From positions 91,392,913 through 91,456,912 of the forward strand of contig OZ026520.1 in NCBI GenBank assembly GCA_964019695.1: a stretch of 64,000 bases of DNA, written 5' to 3'. The position numbers and the translations under genes are program-made. Positions 1-11,985 of the stretch are shown one piece after another. Each line of letters starts with the position of its first letter. Position 1 is the first letter of the stretch. Below the pieces are notes generated by a model. It saw only the letters and a list, made by a program, of their open reading frames with translations. It was not told where the DNA came from and searched no databases. The DNA comes from Loripinus fragilis. Taxonomy: Eukaryota; Mollusca; Bivalvia; Lucinida; Lucinidae.

Positions 1-284
1 CGGATCCAGAACGTTTTGTCCGAGGGGGTCCAACTTTGACAAAGGTTTTTTAGTTGATGAGAGGATCAAAATACCACTATCAGCGGGCCATCATCGGCCC
101 GCCAGCGAAACGCCATTTAATGCCGTTTCACTGGCGGGCTGATGAGTGCACAAAATTAAATGCTGGCTTGATAGATTTGTGATTTTTCAGGGAATCCGGA
201 CCAGCATTGCTAAGAAACCCTATATTTTTGTGATTTTTCAGAGGGGGTCCGGACCCCCTGCCCCCCCCTCTGGATCCGCCCATG
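1..284. mobile_element. Family A inverted-repeat element (CATG-ended), left end cut by window
   Basis: Short non-coding element with inverted ends: GGATCCAGA near the left border and TCTGGATCC near the right, closing with CATG at 281-284. Inside is a G/C-rich palindrome around GCGGGCC/GGCCCGC (about 83-147). Full copies at 43959-44244 and 49693-49988 show the same borders and 5-bp target duplications. No coding capacity; mobilised in trans if at all. Confidence 0.75.
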
Positions 285-428
285 CTGCTTCATATAATTT
301 GTGGTAGGCTAGCTACAGGATAATGTTGCACGTTTTTTTTGTGGCCTGTCAAATCTGTAAATTAACTCAAGGAACAGAGTAACAAATTATAATCAGGACC
401 ATTACTGAGTAGCTAAGGCTCTGCCAAG

Positions 429-566
429 CGTGCGCAAATGCGCACACGTCTGAGCTTTTGCAGAAGCAACAACAACAACGTCGATTTCGTGTCTGCGTGC
501 GCAAATGCGCACACGTCTGAGCTTTTGCAGAAGCAACAACAACAACGTCGATTTCGTGTCTGCGTC
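429..566. repeat. Two tandem copies of a 68-bp unit
   Basis: Two essentially identical head-to-tail copies, each starting with the palindrome TGCGCAAATGCGCA and carrying a CAACAACAACAACG stretch. The identity of the two copies implies a recent slippage or unequal-exchange duplication. Confidence 0.85.
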
Positions 567-3100
567 TTCTAAACGTTTTGAATGCGTTTTGCTCTATACA
601 GCGAGACTGAGCAGACTTGTTTGGGCTTTGTTTTGCTCGCACTAAGTGCAATAAAGACCAACGTTGGTTGCGTGTCAACGTCTTCTAAATGCACTTATGT
701 TTTGAATGGGAATAGCAAAAGCACTGGCGAGACTGCTCAAATGGACAGACTCGCTTCGAACATGCAATGAAAACCAACATCGATTGTTCACGGTAGGGAG
801 ATTTTTTAATTAATTGTCTCCCGACGTTTATCAAATGAGACTATTAAAATGAGTTTGTCCGTTGGTGAAATGAGGGGTACTGTAACTTAATGAGCGCAAC
901 CCACCTCCCACCCCCCCCCCCCCCCCCCCCTTACAGGTTTAGTACGATCTTTTTGAAACTTCACAGATGTTTTGTCCATGGACCTAGAATGTGCATTTGG
1001 TTTGGTTCATTATCGTCAAATTATCAACTTGTGAACTTTTAACTTCTGCCAATCTCGGATACAATGTGTAGTTATTTGTGAGCGTAACTCCCCTTCAATT
1101 TTATTCCGGTCTTTAGGAAACTTCGCAGATGTTTAGAATATGGTCTTAAACGTGCATCGTGCATGTGGTTTAGGCATGATCCTAAAGTTATTTTCCACAC
1201 TAGACCTTTCACTTCTCGCTCAAGCGAAGTACATAGGGAAAAGAAATATTAAAAAAGATATTAGGTATCAAGTCTAATTTGATAGTCCGGCATGACAGAA
1301 ATGCTTTAAATCTTAACTTAATTTCAAAGCCGAGGAGTCTTGCATCAAATAGCGTTTCATCTGGGTCAACATTGTTTGCTAAACAGAGGGGTTAGAATTG
1401 CCTCTGCAATGCGTCGCTAACGAGTTTCCTCAAAATATGGTTGTGTTATGTTGAGAAGAAAAAGACAACATAACTTCGAAATAAAAGTAAAGTTTATTGT
1501 AGAGCCTCAATTCATAATCGGTGCTCAAAATGATCGCATGTCAAAGGTAACAAGCTGGCGAAATGCGATGTGAATTTTGTCACGTACGCTTCTGTTTCAC
1601 GTGCAAGTGTCGGCATACTTCATGGGGAGAAAATCTGGACAAATAGCGCTGATTTTCAACGCTTTTCTAGTATAACTAGCATATCATCGTGAAAAGCCTG
1701 CGCTATGCCACTGATCGTTTTCGACAGTTTAAACGTGTCCTCACCTGTTAAGCGCGAATGTAATGTTTATATAACAGTGCAATAAAATACACGCTGCGAC
1801 ACCGTGGCTATTATCGGATCCACCGTGAATCGGTCACCAGTCTCGTTCTGTCGGTGGATGTCAACGTGTCGTCACCGTGGCGACACCGTGCGTCACTCTA
1901 GGTCACCTCCACCGTGACTAGTGGCGAATGGTAATTACTCGTTTGGTGTACGGTATTAAATTTGGGAAAAAGCATTTGGACCATCAAATTAGGAAAACTA
2001 GAACTGGATTGCCATTTTAAATGGATTAAAAAACATATACAAAATTAGCAGTGTAAAGCTGCTTTAATTGCCCACCATAAAAAAAACATGAAAAATTGCA
2101 TTAAGTGAATGAAACATGTTTTCATTCACTTTTATGTTTTCATTCACTTTTTTACGCAATTTTTTGTGCATCTGTAACTTTGGTATTTTTGAGCAGATTT
2201 TCATCAAAATGTAGAACTAAGAAATTGGGAATGATATTCACCATTTTGGGAAGTTTTGCTCATTTTTGAATTAGGTAAGTGCCGTTATTCAGCCCCAAAT
2301 CAGGCCTAGGAAAATCCCAGCAGCAATGGCTCTAATCAGACTGTTGGATGTCAGGGTTACTTTAGCTATATCTTGGTGCAATCTCCAGTTGTTGGTTATG
2401 ACTCTTTTAGAATACTCAGCGTTGTTTCTAATTTAGGACCAAGGTGCGTTGTAAAGAATAATTGAACACGTTTTTATTTTATAGGGGTCTGACAGCAGTT
2501 CAGAGTGTCATTTGACTTCATTATCTGGGTTTACAATTTTCTGGGCATTACATGAGTTGTGTATTAAAGAGGGAAAGAGGGAATTTGCAGGCAATTTAGC
2601 ACAAAGTACCTCTATGTCAAAATGTAGATTTGGGTCTATTTCTTCATTTTGAAATCTAGGGACTAAAACTTACTGCCGAAGTAAGGGCAAATGAGTGTGG
2701 CGTACTTTAAGGCATATGTCCTATTCTACAACCGTTTAACAACTGTAAAATAAATAGAAAGTATGTCTCAAACCTGTTTTGGCTGTCGTCAATCCCCCAT
2801 TGTTCTAGGAGCCTATGCTTTCCATTTGAGAACCCTAGACGTTTCACGAGAATCCTATGCGTGTCAGCTGACCAGTGTGAGCTGGCTGGTGAGAATATGA
2901 CAGTCAGTAGTCTTCTAGTCAAAGCTATACCTCACGAGAAGCTTTAAATTAAAAATAAGCATTTATTTATTTATTTATATACTGTCACTAACATCTTTGT
3001 CTCCTGTATGATAGAGCCTGAACAGTAAAAACATAAGTCCCTTCATGACACAACTAACAAACTATGAGTCCCCATCTACCCATTGCTCACGCAATGAAAA
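567..3100. other. Non-coding stretch, no gene seen
   Basis: No convincing ORF or splice-bounded exon on either strand. It holds a C20 tract at 911-930, a cluster of CACCGTG motifs (about 1799-1916, see findings), a small hairpin built on GTGAATGAAA/TTTCATTCAC near 2105-2150 and a TTTA run near 2960-2978. Confidence 0.5.
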
Positions 3101-3104
3101 AAGT

Positions 3105-3520
3105 ATTCACACAGCTTGAAAAGTACTTGAATTTAGAGGGCTTTCTTGAAAAGTTCGAGAAAATAAAATCTGCCTTGAAAAGTACTGAAAAATCACTCAA
3201 AACCCTTGAAAAGTCCTTGAATTCTACTATTTTCTGTAGGATTTAGCACTGTTGATACAGACCAAATTCAGTATAAAATAGTTGTGCCTTTATTTGGTGC
3301 AGCATATGCTGCACCAAATATTAGCACAACAATTTTATACTAATTTTTCAGTACTAATGTCTCCATTATCTCGGTTTAGTATTTCTGAAGTAGAATTTTG
3401 ACACTTAGATCAGTATTTTTCATTAACTTCAAGTCCTTGAAAACTGTTGGAGAGGCTTTTAGAAGTCCTTGAAAGGTACTTGAAATCTTCTCATATTTGC
3501 CTGTATGATCCCTGGAAAAC
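3105..3520. mobile_element. Family B element (CTTGAAAAGT repeats)
   Basis: Palindromic non-coding element: the left arm reads CTTGAAAAGTACTTGAATTTAG, while the right arm repeats AAGTCCTTGAAA. The centre carries the self-complementary GCAGCATATGCTGC. A second copy in opposite orientation lies at 27540-28722. Confidence 0.65.
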
Positions 3521-3889
3521 AAGTCATGACTAGACTGAATGTCAGGCTAATTTGAGGTTACCAAAGAGGTTTACCATTTCACCCATATGAGCCAGCACTG
3601 GGAAAGCATTGTAGGCCAAGCTGTCATGAATGGGATTTTCAAGGTGTGTGTTATTGCTACATTTGTATTATAGTTCCTTCTATTGTCACTTATCCTGTGT
3701 ATGAATGGTCTATATTTCCACTTTTCATATTGACTGTACAGCAAATCCATATCTCTTGGTACAATCTGTATAATGGTACAATCTATGATAAAATAACTTC
3801 ATACTTATTTTTATTTTATGTCAAGATTATTCTATATACCAGTTACGTATGTGCTTAAAATTAATTTATTCATAATTTATTAAAACATG

Positions 3890-4113
3890 TACAGTTTAGT
3901 CCCTTTATAATGCTATATTTGTGGTCCATAGGAATGGACCTTGTTATAAACAGTTATAAAGGGACAATTTTATAAAAGAATTATAGGAAAATGACCACTT
4001 CATGGCCATTTTCCTATAACTTCCTTGTAAAATCCATGGTTAAACAACATGACCATGTTATATCCGAAAAAACACTGTGATAACAAGGTGTGTTAAAAAG
4101 GGACTGCACTGTA
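3890..4113. mobile_element. Family C MITE (TACAGT..AGTCCCTTT ends)
   Basis: The left border reads TACAGTTTAGTCCCTTT and the right border is its near-exact reverse complement ending GGGACTGCACTGTA. An internal inverted pair built on GGAAAATGACC/GGCCATTTTCC is also visible. Second copy at 5578-6069. Confidence 0.75.
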
Positions 4114-4410
4114 TTTCAGACATTTTGAATTTTACATCTTTGATGGAGTTGTACATGTTGTGATAAGCTATATTCCTATATGTATGGTGATATATATACT
4201 AACTGCAAAACCAAGGTACATGTATACTGACAGATTTTAAAAATTGCAACACATGGGTAACAGATTATAGAAAAAAATAATTCCTATCGGAATTAGTATG
4301 CACCAAGAGGCTTGCCCCAGGGTTCATTCTCTCATTTTTACTCTCTACACAACAAACAGAATTATTGCATGTTCTTTTCAACTCTTTCCTCTACAGGTAA
4401 GTGGTGACTT

Positions 4411-4549
4411 GTCGTCTGCTGATAACCTTTGCAAATAGTGTATCAGGACCAACAAAATGTTGGTCTTGATCTGGATCGAAACCATTTGACTCCGATAGTG
4501 TTCCTGAAATAATTGAAAAAGTTGATTTTAAAAAAAGTCAGCAGACGAC
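4411..4549. mobile_element. Family D MITE (GTCGTCTGCTGA ends)
   Basis: Inverted ends GTCGTCTGCTGA and TCAGCAGACGAC surround a 139-bp AT-rich body with the short palindrome CCAACAAAATGTTGG. Relatives occur near 6693-6860, 29557-30625, 35265-35445 and 40330-40480. Confidence 0.7.
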
Positions 4550-4687
4550 AACAAAAGAAGGAAAATTACTAGTACGCAAATAGTAAACGTCAACAGAAAA
4601 ATCTAAAAATCTCTGCTAAATGCTGATGTCTTCTGTTGCAATTTTTTGCATACACAACAGATTATTTTCATATTGCAGGCAAAAAGC

Positions 4688-4885
4688 AGAGCACAGTGGC
4701 TCAGTTGATAGAGCTTTAGACTAGAGTCAAAGGGTTGCTAGTTCTACCACTGGCAGAGTCACTGTGTTGTGTCCTTGAGCAAGACACTTTATCTGCTGCT
4801 TAGTACTGTTTCAACCCAGGAAGAACTGTCCCAACATGACAGAAAAATTGTTCAAAGAGATGTCAAACCAAACATACAAACAAAA
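4688..4885 (+). mobile_element. tRNA-derived SINE, diverged copy
   Basis: Diverged copy of the SINE family seen intact at 6897, 7294 and 53826. It keeps the box-A-like CAGTGGCTCAGTTGATAGAG and the GAGCAAGACAC, TTCAACCCAGGAAGA and AAACATACAAACAAA tail blocks, but the box B region is degraded (GCTAGTTCTACC). Confidence 0.7.
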
Positions 4886-5577
4886 GGAGCAGTTTGATCT
4901 GGGTTCTTACTTTTCACAATTTTGGCTTCAAAAGTACATGTATATCAGCGGACAACACTGCAGACAAATTTACTCCACTATGGGTTAAGTTGTTATATTA
5001 AGGCATAGAACTATGATTCATCATCATTTGTCATTTTGTTATTTAAATGGACCCTTCACATACCCTTACAAAGGGACTGTACTCTACATTTGTCTCCTGA
5101 ATCTCAGGCCCTCAGTTAAAGTGAGCTGGGCTGTCTGATGAGAAGTGTTGTGTCGTCTGTTGCATTGTTTACATTTAATTGATAATTTGTGTTTCAATGG
5201 GTCAGTTGCAATATGGCTGTGAGCCACCATAATGAATAAATAAACATTCTATGTGATAAATGGGCCTAATAGAACCATTTCAGATAATCTCCAGTTGTGC
5301 AGCCTGATTCAGTTTTTATAGGCTCAAAGGTTCACTGCATAGTAATATTTACAAAAAAATGACTGATAAAACATGCACATCGGAGGGTAATCTTGGTCAT
5401 TCACATGTATGTCATGCATGGTGCCTTCTTATCACATATTGTGCGACATGTTATAACGTAGCTTTAAATACATTGGCAATTTGGCATATTGTCATTTACA
5501 TGTATTATTATAGCCAAAAGTTTGCTTTAAGAGAATTACTTAAAATAGTCTGTATTTATAAAATGTTGTGTTATAAA
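4886..5577. other. Non-coding stretch, no gene seen
   Basis: AT-rich, no domain-bearing ORF and no clear inverted-repeat element recognised. Confidence 0.4.
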
Positions 5578-6069
5578 TACAGTGCAGCCTCTTCATAACA
5601 CTATGTTTGGGGGTCCATAGAAAATTAGGAATGGACCATGTTAAATAAGTGAATTTTGTTTTAAAGGAATTATTTTACAAAGGAATTCCCATGTGTGAAA
5701 GTTTTCAGCATCAATCTTGAATTCATGATTTTGAGACTGACTTTTTTTTTTAGGAAGTCAGCTTTAAAATGCTGAATTTGGGAGATAATAATAGCTTTTC
5801 TGATTAATTTTAAGATTCTCTCAACTGAATTCATCATTTAGGCTTAAAATGATTCTTTTTGTAGGCTTCCTGCAAGTTTTAAACTTTGAATTTCTAAAGT
5901 TCAGAATTTTGGAAATTTTGATCTTTCACCCATGAATTCCAGGCTTGGTCATTTTCCTAATTCCTTTGTAAAATTCCATGGTAAACGAAAATGGGAGCCT
6001 CTTTGTGTTATATCCAAATCTGTGGTATGAGATGTATTTTCAAGGGGCTGATAAAGGGACTGCACTGTA
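5578..6069. mobile_element. Family C MITE, second copy
   Basis: Begins TACAGTGCAG and ends GGGACTGCACTGTA, the same inverted ends as the 3890 copy, but is longer (492 bp) because of extra AT-rich internal sequence. No coding capacity. Confidence 0.7.
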
Positions 6070-6882
6070 CTGTTTTTGCTACTCCTCTTATTAGGGGCCT
6101 GTTTTAAATAACATGCTTTTTTGTCTCCTAAATGTGATCATGTAAATATAAGTGTCTTGCCAAAGGCTTGTTCTGGTACCCAGTTGTTGATTGAAGTTAT
6201 GTGTTCAAGAACCAGTGCTTTTGTTAACATTGTCAGTTCATATATATAGAAAATATTTTACATACTCATAAGTTTATTTATCAGCTTAACCTAAATATTT
6301 AGACGTTTATACACAGTATTACTGTCATTTCTTGCACACTGGAGAAGGATATCTGATATTTTACCCGGGGATAGAAAATTTTATCTTACCTATGTAATCT
6401 TACACAGGCTGTCACATGATAGCTGTACATTGGTTGTATTGGAACTCATGCAACAGTCGTCAAGTGATGTCATTATTCTGTTAACGTGACGTCATATGTC
6501 GCATCTCAGTGTATTCAGGAACTTCTGGGAGCCTTTTTTAATAATGAAAATGGGGTGTTAAATGGTGAGCAAGAAAAAGAATCTATTGGCAAGCCTCGTG
6601 ATGCCAACGATGATCCTTGGGACGGATTTTCCTATCCCAACTTCACACTCATGATGGATTCTTATATTCTTTACAGTGCAAATTCTGTGTGACCAACTGC
6701 TCCTTAACTCTTAGCAAACAGTATGGACCCAGACCAGGCCAGACAAAATGTCTGGCCTGGTCAGGGTCCAAACTGTTTGATACTCTGATGATATTCCTGA
6801 AATAATTTTTTGAAACTGTCAATTTTGAAAAAACAAAAAACAAACAAGAAACAACAGAATTCATGATAAATTTCCCAGCATA
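6070..6882. other. Non-coding stretch with a family D relative
   Basis: No gene recognised. At 6693-6860 a family-D-like element contains a long perfect-looking hairpin, CCAGACCAGGCCAGACA facing TGTCTGGCCTGGTCAGG (6728-6770). The rest is AT-rich spacer. Confidence 0.5.
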
Positions 6883-6896
6883 CAAAGAGTCTGAGG

Positions 6897-7094
6897 GAGT
6901 GCAGTGGCTCAGTGGTAGAGTGCTTGACTCAAGACCGACGCCGCCATGGGTTCGAGCCTTACGGGTGTCACTGCGTTGTGGTCCTTGAGCAAAGACACAT
7001 TTATCCAAGCTTAGTACTGGTTCAACCCAGGAAGACCCATCCCTGTTTAACTGAAAGATTGTTGATGGGACGTAAAGAATCAAATCAAACAAAC
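6897..7094 (+). mobile_element. tRNA-derived SINE
   Basis: RNA polymerase III type SINE. Box A (GTGGCTCAGTGGTAGAG) and box B (GGTTCGAGCC) sit about 35 nt apart, as in a tRNA, followed by a unique body and a CAAATCAAACAAACAAA tail. Flanking near-repeats ACAAAGAGTC(T/G)GAG on both sides fit a 14-bp target duplication with one mismatch. It is not a functional tRNA: the tRNA-like part cannot form an acceptor stem with a CCA end. Confidence 0.85.
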
Positions 7095-7293
7095 AAAGAG
7101 TCGGAGCAGTCAGTTCAAATATTTAGGAATAAATGTTGTTGTAAGTCTTTGTCTAACTGTGTGTTGTTTTCTGTTTGTCTGTTCATGTGTATCTAGTTTG
7201 TTCTACGCAGAAATAAAATTGTAATGAACAGAAATTTCTTTCCTTTCTGTTTTGATTTCCCAGGCCTGCTTGTTAGACTCGTCTTGCAGAACC

Positions 7294-7490
7294 CGGGAGC
7301 GCAGTGTCTCAGTGGTAGAGTGATTGACTCAAGACCGAGGGTTCGAGCCTCACCAGCGTCACTGCGTTGTGGTCCTTGAGCAAGACACATTTATCCTAGC
7401 TTAGCACTGGTTCAACCCAGGAAGACCTGTCCCTGTTTAACTGAAAGATAGTTGATGGGATGTAAAGAATCAAATCAAACAAACAAACTC
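7294..7490 (+). mobile_element. tRNA-derived SINE, second copy
   Basis: Same family as the copy 200 bp upstream, with box A (CTCAGTGGTAGAGTGATTGA), box B (GGTTCGAGCC) and the same AAAC-rich tail, all in the same orientation. A short TCTTGC repeat on each side may be its target duplication. Confidence 0.85.
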
Positions 7491-7538
7491 TTGCGGGCCC
7501 CTTCTTGCTGCAAAATTGAATCCAGGATCATAGCAATT

Positions 7539-8330
7539 TGTAAGGTAGTAGTTGATTCTAATCTTCAAGTTCGCGTTGTGTTTTAAAAGTCTCTTTAGAA
7601 TTTCTAAGTCTTGTAAATTTCACCAACAACTTTCACAATTTTATAATTTTATTAAATCTTCTTAAGTCCAACTAAAATACTTCTAGAAACTATCTATAAC
7701 CCAAAGTTCCGAAATCTACCCAAAGTCTAACCAAAGTCTATGTCCAAATGTTAACCAAGGTCTGAAGCTCTGCCACTGGATTTCATCTTATATACCATGA
7801 AGTCACGTGATAGAAGCTGACCACAGCGCCACCTAATGACATCATCACTAACCAATCATATTTCAAGTTTACTATATAGCGCCCTCTACATAGGTAAGCT
7901 TCCATTTATATCAACCAATCAGAAGATACAAAAGTGACTCATAGTCACACCAGTTGCGCAATTCCCCAAAGGTCATATGATTAAATGTATTGCGCAATCC
8001 TGCCAATCAATGTCAGAATTGACACAATCTATTTATTGGGCTTATGTAATTTTACTAAACTAAGTAACATCTGTCATCATGACCTTTTGAAAGTGTTAAA
8101 ACATCCCATCAGAATTGACAGGCTAATAAATATGACATTTGAAAAACAATAACAAACTGGTGTCAGAATTCCCTGTAAAAACATAAACATGTCAATCACA
8201 GATGTCAACACTGCACCTGGCTGAACACCTGCGTCTTACCCAAACCAAGCATTCACAAATATTGTTAATACCCACAGGCAATTCACAATTATTATGAACC
8301 CTCACAGATGAAACCTGTGGCTACTTTATA
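7539..8330 (-). repeat. 3' LTR (minus orientation)
   Basis: Starts TGTAAGGTAG and ends CTACTTTATA on the plus strand; read in the element's own direction it ends in CA but does not begin with the canonical TG. TATATAAG (minus strand, 7787-7794) and AATAAA (minus, near 7650) are in promoter-then-polyadenylation order. Confidence 0.9.
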
Positions 8331-9054
8331 CACGCACAAACCTTAAGAGTTTGACTTAATTTTTCAATTAAGTGAAACTCTCCAAGCTCATCTCTCATAC
8401 ACCATATATACAAATAACATCCACACACACTCTCACACTCACTCACATACATACCACTATATAAATAAAATACTAGCATGCACAAATCATCCTATAACTA
8501 CTAAACATAATCAATACATATGCATCATCAAAGCACTATTTACAACAAACATCTGCATGTGACAGCACACTCCAGAGAACCCTGTGTCCACTCAATGGTT
8601 GGCCACCCCATCGAGTGCACAACTGTCCCAAACTCTCAAGAGCACACAGACGCCACAAGCAAATTTACAATCCAATAAATCCCAAGTGAATTCACAACAC
8701 AATGTCAAATCTTAACTAATTATATATACACATTATGAATCTCATGCACAATAAGGTCAACTGTCACTCCACTGCATCTTCCCATAAAGTTAACATATAC
8801 ATGCCTCCTTACATATTGCAGAGAGAGACATATGCATGCCAAGCTTTTCCAATGGAGCACATCATGAAACAGCCCAATGCCTACAAGATGGTTGATCAGA
8901 CCACAAAGCAGACAATGGCTTTGAAGACCCCACTCTGCATAAAATCTCATATACACAAAATCAAAAACATGCACCACACATATAATAATCCTATTCTCCG
9001 TCCATCAAGTAATACAGTCTATATACAATAAGGTTCATCTTCACTCCTCCGCGG

Positions 9055-9327
9055 CTAGTCTATCTGTATTGGATCATCCTGCTCCCCAGTTCCATGGTAA
9101 AATACAAAGTTATTATCCTCCTGTCCATTACATTCAGTGCGTTCCTCCATAGGAGTATATTTCAAATGAATATTGTTTTCCGGTTGCAATTTCCAAATTA
9201 TGGTGTCGTCTAAACTCTGTTCAATTTCGTCCAAAAGTTTAATTGCTTTGCTGATATCCAGTATATAGAATTTTGTCTGCTGTCCAAAACACTCTTTTAG
9301 TTGCTGAATGTTGTATAGCTTATACAT
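9055..9327 (-). CDS. Small unidentified ORF inside LTR element
   Basis: A 90-residue acidic ORF lying inside the LTR retrotransposon, on the element's coding strand. I do not recognise a family. The C-terminal half is rich in Glu, Asp and Asn, and there is no zinc knuckle (CCHC), protease DTG motif or RT motif. Its position, about 1.6 kb from the primer-binding site, would suit the remnant of a polyprotein or an accessory gene, but it could be a chance ORF. No upstream ORF overlaps it, and its initiating Met follows AT-rich sequence. Confidence 0.3.
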   Translation of the reverse strand: MYKLYNIQQLKECFGQQTKFYILDISKAIKLLDEIEQSLDDTIIWKLQPENNIHLKYTPMEERTECNGQEDNNFVFYHGTGEQDDPIQID

Positions 9328-9872
9328 AACTGTATAATGTTAATTTTCTTGTTTGGAATAACTGACTGGTAAGTAATGTATAAAATCCAAAATTTATAAG
9401 CTGTTGTTTTCAAAAAATGTCTATGTGTAAATGTCATCAATTGTTTGACATTTAAAGGTCACCTTTTCAGAGCTGTCAACAAAATCTTGATTTGACCTTT
9501 TATCTGTTATCACTTTGGAAACTGGTTGGATTTTAAAGGTCAATATGTTTCATGTAAACTCGATGATACTTGAGGTGAAAAGGTCCCTTACTGTATTCTT
9601 CTTATACATCTCCAAGTCATATACATCCTTCTTATCAGTCTTTACAGTGCATATTTTGTACACATCATAGCTAGCATATTTATATCTTCACCAGCCACCA
9701 AACTTCATATTAAATGACTGGACTTTCACACATTATCAATAACTATTTACATATCTTCATATCATCATATCTTCACCATGGCACTACCATGGACTCATAG
9801 TAAAGTTTTGTGTACACTTTAAGTCACATTGTCTCTATGTTAATCATGGCCATCTATCTCTCAATATACATC

Positions 9873-10031
9873 TTATTTCTTGATATTCTCCAACGAAGCC
9901 AATAACACCTTCGCTTCCTTCTGGTCTGGTGCGGAAGAAGAGTACCTTCCCGATTTGCGCCTAACAATCTCGTCATGCTCCGACGACACCAACCCATTCT
10001 CAACAACTGACAAAGACTCGTCACAACATTC
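9873..10031 (-). pseudogene. Possible polyprotein remnant in LTR element
   Basis: An open segment of about 52 codons with no start codon, bounded upstream by TAA and ending at TAA (9873-9875). Its composition looks protein-like: a Glu/Asp/Ser-rich part, then a basic RRKSGR stretch, then a Lys/Glu/Leu-rich tail ending ENIKK. It lies on the same strand as the LTR element, about 0.9 kb inside its 5' LTR, where the gag region would be. No family recognised. It could be a decayed Gag C-terminus or simply fortuitous. Confidence 0.25.
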
Positions 10032-10907
10032 TTATCGCTACAACAATCAGCTAACCTCTTACCAAAATATACTTTCATCTTCTCATGAAAGCATTTCTTA
10101 TACATGAAAAGCTGTATCAAAAAAAAAAACATGTGCCAAAAATCATTACAACAAATGACCAAATAGAAATTGACCTGCTGTTAAGGGAAATTAGATGTAA
10201 AATTTTCCCAAAGAGGAAAGTGTGTTATATTTCTCAATTTAAACAGTGAACCCCAAGCATCCCGAATATGTCCTCTAACCTTTTTCTCACAACATAGGGA
10301 TAAACACAAATAACCATTTGCAGCCCCTAAAGTCATATTCAATCTTATCACATCAAGGGTGGATACAACTCCACTTTGAATGCCTAACTTATCTTGGCAA
10401 ACAATGGCAAATAACAACCATCAGAAGTTCCAATAATCCACACACCTTAGTGTACAAACTCTACAATTGGCAATCGAGGGTTCAAACACATTATGATCTC
10501 ATGCATTACAAAACAAGAGGAACAGCTAATTGATACCTTAAACAAAATAAGAATGCTTAACGACGTTTTTACCACCGTTACGACAACACTACATAAAATC
10601 CATAAATTGGTAGCATAAACCACCTACCTAGCAACTTGCAAGTAAAATAACTTGAAGACTTTTACAATAAAAGCCACATATACAAATTGCTCTTACATCA
10701 TGATCCCAAGCAAGTTCTCTTTACATTTACCAACTGTAAACTTGGGTCATCGCCTCCTCATCCCAACACAAGGAAAATCACCTTGCAAGCTAAACAAAAT
10801 AGCTTTTCTAAATCATCAAAGACCTTAAGTCTTTCCACAACTCTAATCAATATCCTAAAACCATAGTCAATATATTCAATCCGGTCATTTCAAGACTCAA
10901 AAAAACT

Positions 10908-10927
10908 GAATCCTGGTCACGGCACCA
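10908..10927 (-). other. Primer-binding site, tRNA-His-like
   Basis: The plus strand reads GAATCCTGGTCACGGCACCA, which resembles the 3' end of eukaryotic tRNA-His including CCA. The minus-strand transcript would therefore pair with that tRNA to prime minus-strand DNA synthesis. It lies 13 nt inside the LTR end at 10941, and it fixes the element's orientation. Confidence 0.75.
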
Positions 10928-10940
10928 AAAACGTCCCAGA

Positions 10941-11732
10941 TGTAAGGTAGTAGTTGATTCTAATCTTCAAGTTCGCGTTGTGTTTTAAAAGTCTCTTTAG
11001 AATTTCTAAGTCTTGTAAATTTCACCAACAACTTTCACAATTTTATAATTTTATTAAATCTTCTTAAGTCCAACTAAAATACTTCTAGAAACTATCTATA
11101 ACCCAAAGTTCAGAAATCTACCCAAAGTCTAACCAAAGTCTATGTCCAAATGTTAACCAAGGTCTGAAGCTCTGCCACTGGATTTCATCTTATATACCAT
11201 GAAGTCACGTGATAGAAGCTGACCACAGCGCCACCTAATGACATCATCACTAACCAATCATATTTCAAGTTTACTATATAGCGCCCTCTACATAGGTAAG
11301 CTTCCATTTATATCAACCAATCAGAAGATACAAAAGTGACTCATAGTCACACCAGTTGCGCAATTCCCCAAAGGTCATATGATTAAATGTATTGCGCAAT
11401 CCTGCCAATCAATGTCAGAATTGACACAATCTATTTATTGGGCTTATGTAATTTTACTAAACTAAGTAACATCTGTCATCATGACCTTTTGAAAGTGTTA
11501 AAACATCCCATCAGAATTGACAGGCTAATAAATATGACATTTGAAAAACAATAACAAACTGGTGTCAGAATTCCCTGTAAAAACATAAACATGTCAATCA
11601 CAGATGTCAACACTGCACCTGGCTGAACACCTGCGTCTTACCCAAACCAAGCATTCACAAATATTGTTAATACCCACAGGCAATTCACAATTATTATGAA
11701 CCCTCACAGATAAAACCTGTGGCTACTTTATA
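10941..11732 (-). repeat. 5' LTR (minus orientation)
   Basis: 792 bp, same length as the 7539-8330 copy with no indels visible. TATATAAG on the minus strand at 11189-11196 would be the promoter of the element. Confidence 0.9.
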
Positions 11733-11985
11733 AATTGTCACAACTGTTCATTGGCATTTTAAAGTTTATTAGCATAAATACAACATCTGATGGGCTGAAA
11801 GCAAGAAAACTTTATTTTTCAGCATTTTAGTTTTTATGAGCAGTTGAAATTTCATGCTCAGTTGAGTTTAGCATGAAAAAAAGTTTTATAACCTCAAGCC
11901 CAGACAGGTTGAGATCGTTACAGGTTGCACAAATCCTGAAGACATTTTTCTTGCGCAAGGCTCTAAGTGTATTTATCATTCATAG

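Larger units (their letters stand above)
7539..11732 (-). mobile_element. Non-autonomous LTR retrotransposon, full length (4194 bp)
   Basis: Two direct 792-bp LTRs (7539-8330 and 10941-11732) enclose 2.6 kb. The flanking 4-bp AATT at 7535-7538 and 11733-11736 is a target duplication. The minus strand is the coding orientation: a primer-binding site complementary to a tRNA-His-like 3' end lies 13 nt inside the right-hand LTR, and each LTR has TATATAAG followed by AATAAA on that strand. The internal region has no readable gag, protease, RT, RNase H or integrase, so it must depend on a partner element. I could see only two differences between the LTRs (about 7705 vs 11110, and 8310 vs 11712), so insertion was recent. 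Confidence 0.9.

Noticed and set aside
6903..6960. tRNA gene (box A and box B present)
   Set aside because: No closing acceptor stem, and the sequence continues into a SINE body with an AAAC tail and target duplications; same for 7300 and 53828.
8735..9031. 98-codon plus ORF inside the LTR element as a gene
   Set aside because: It is antisense to the element's PBS-defined orientation and overlaps an equally long minus ORF; neither has a recognisable motif.
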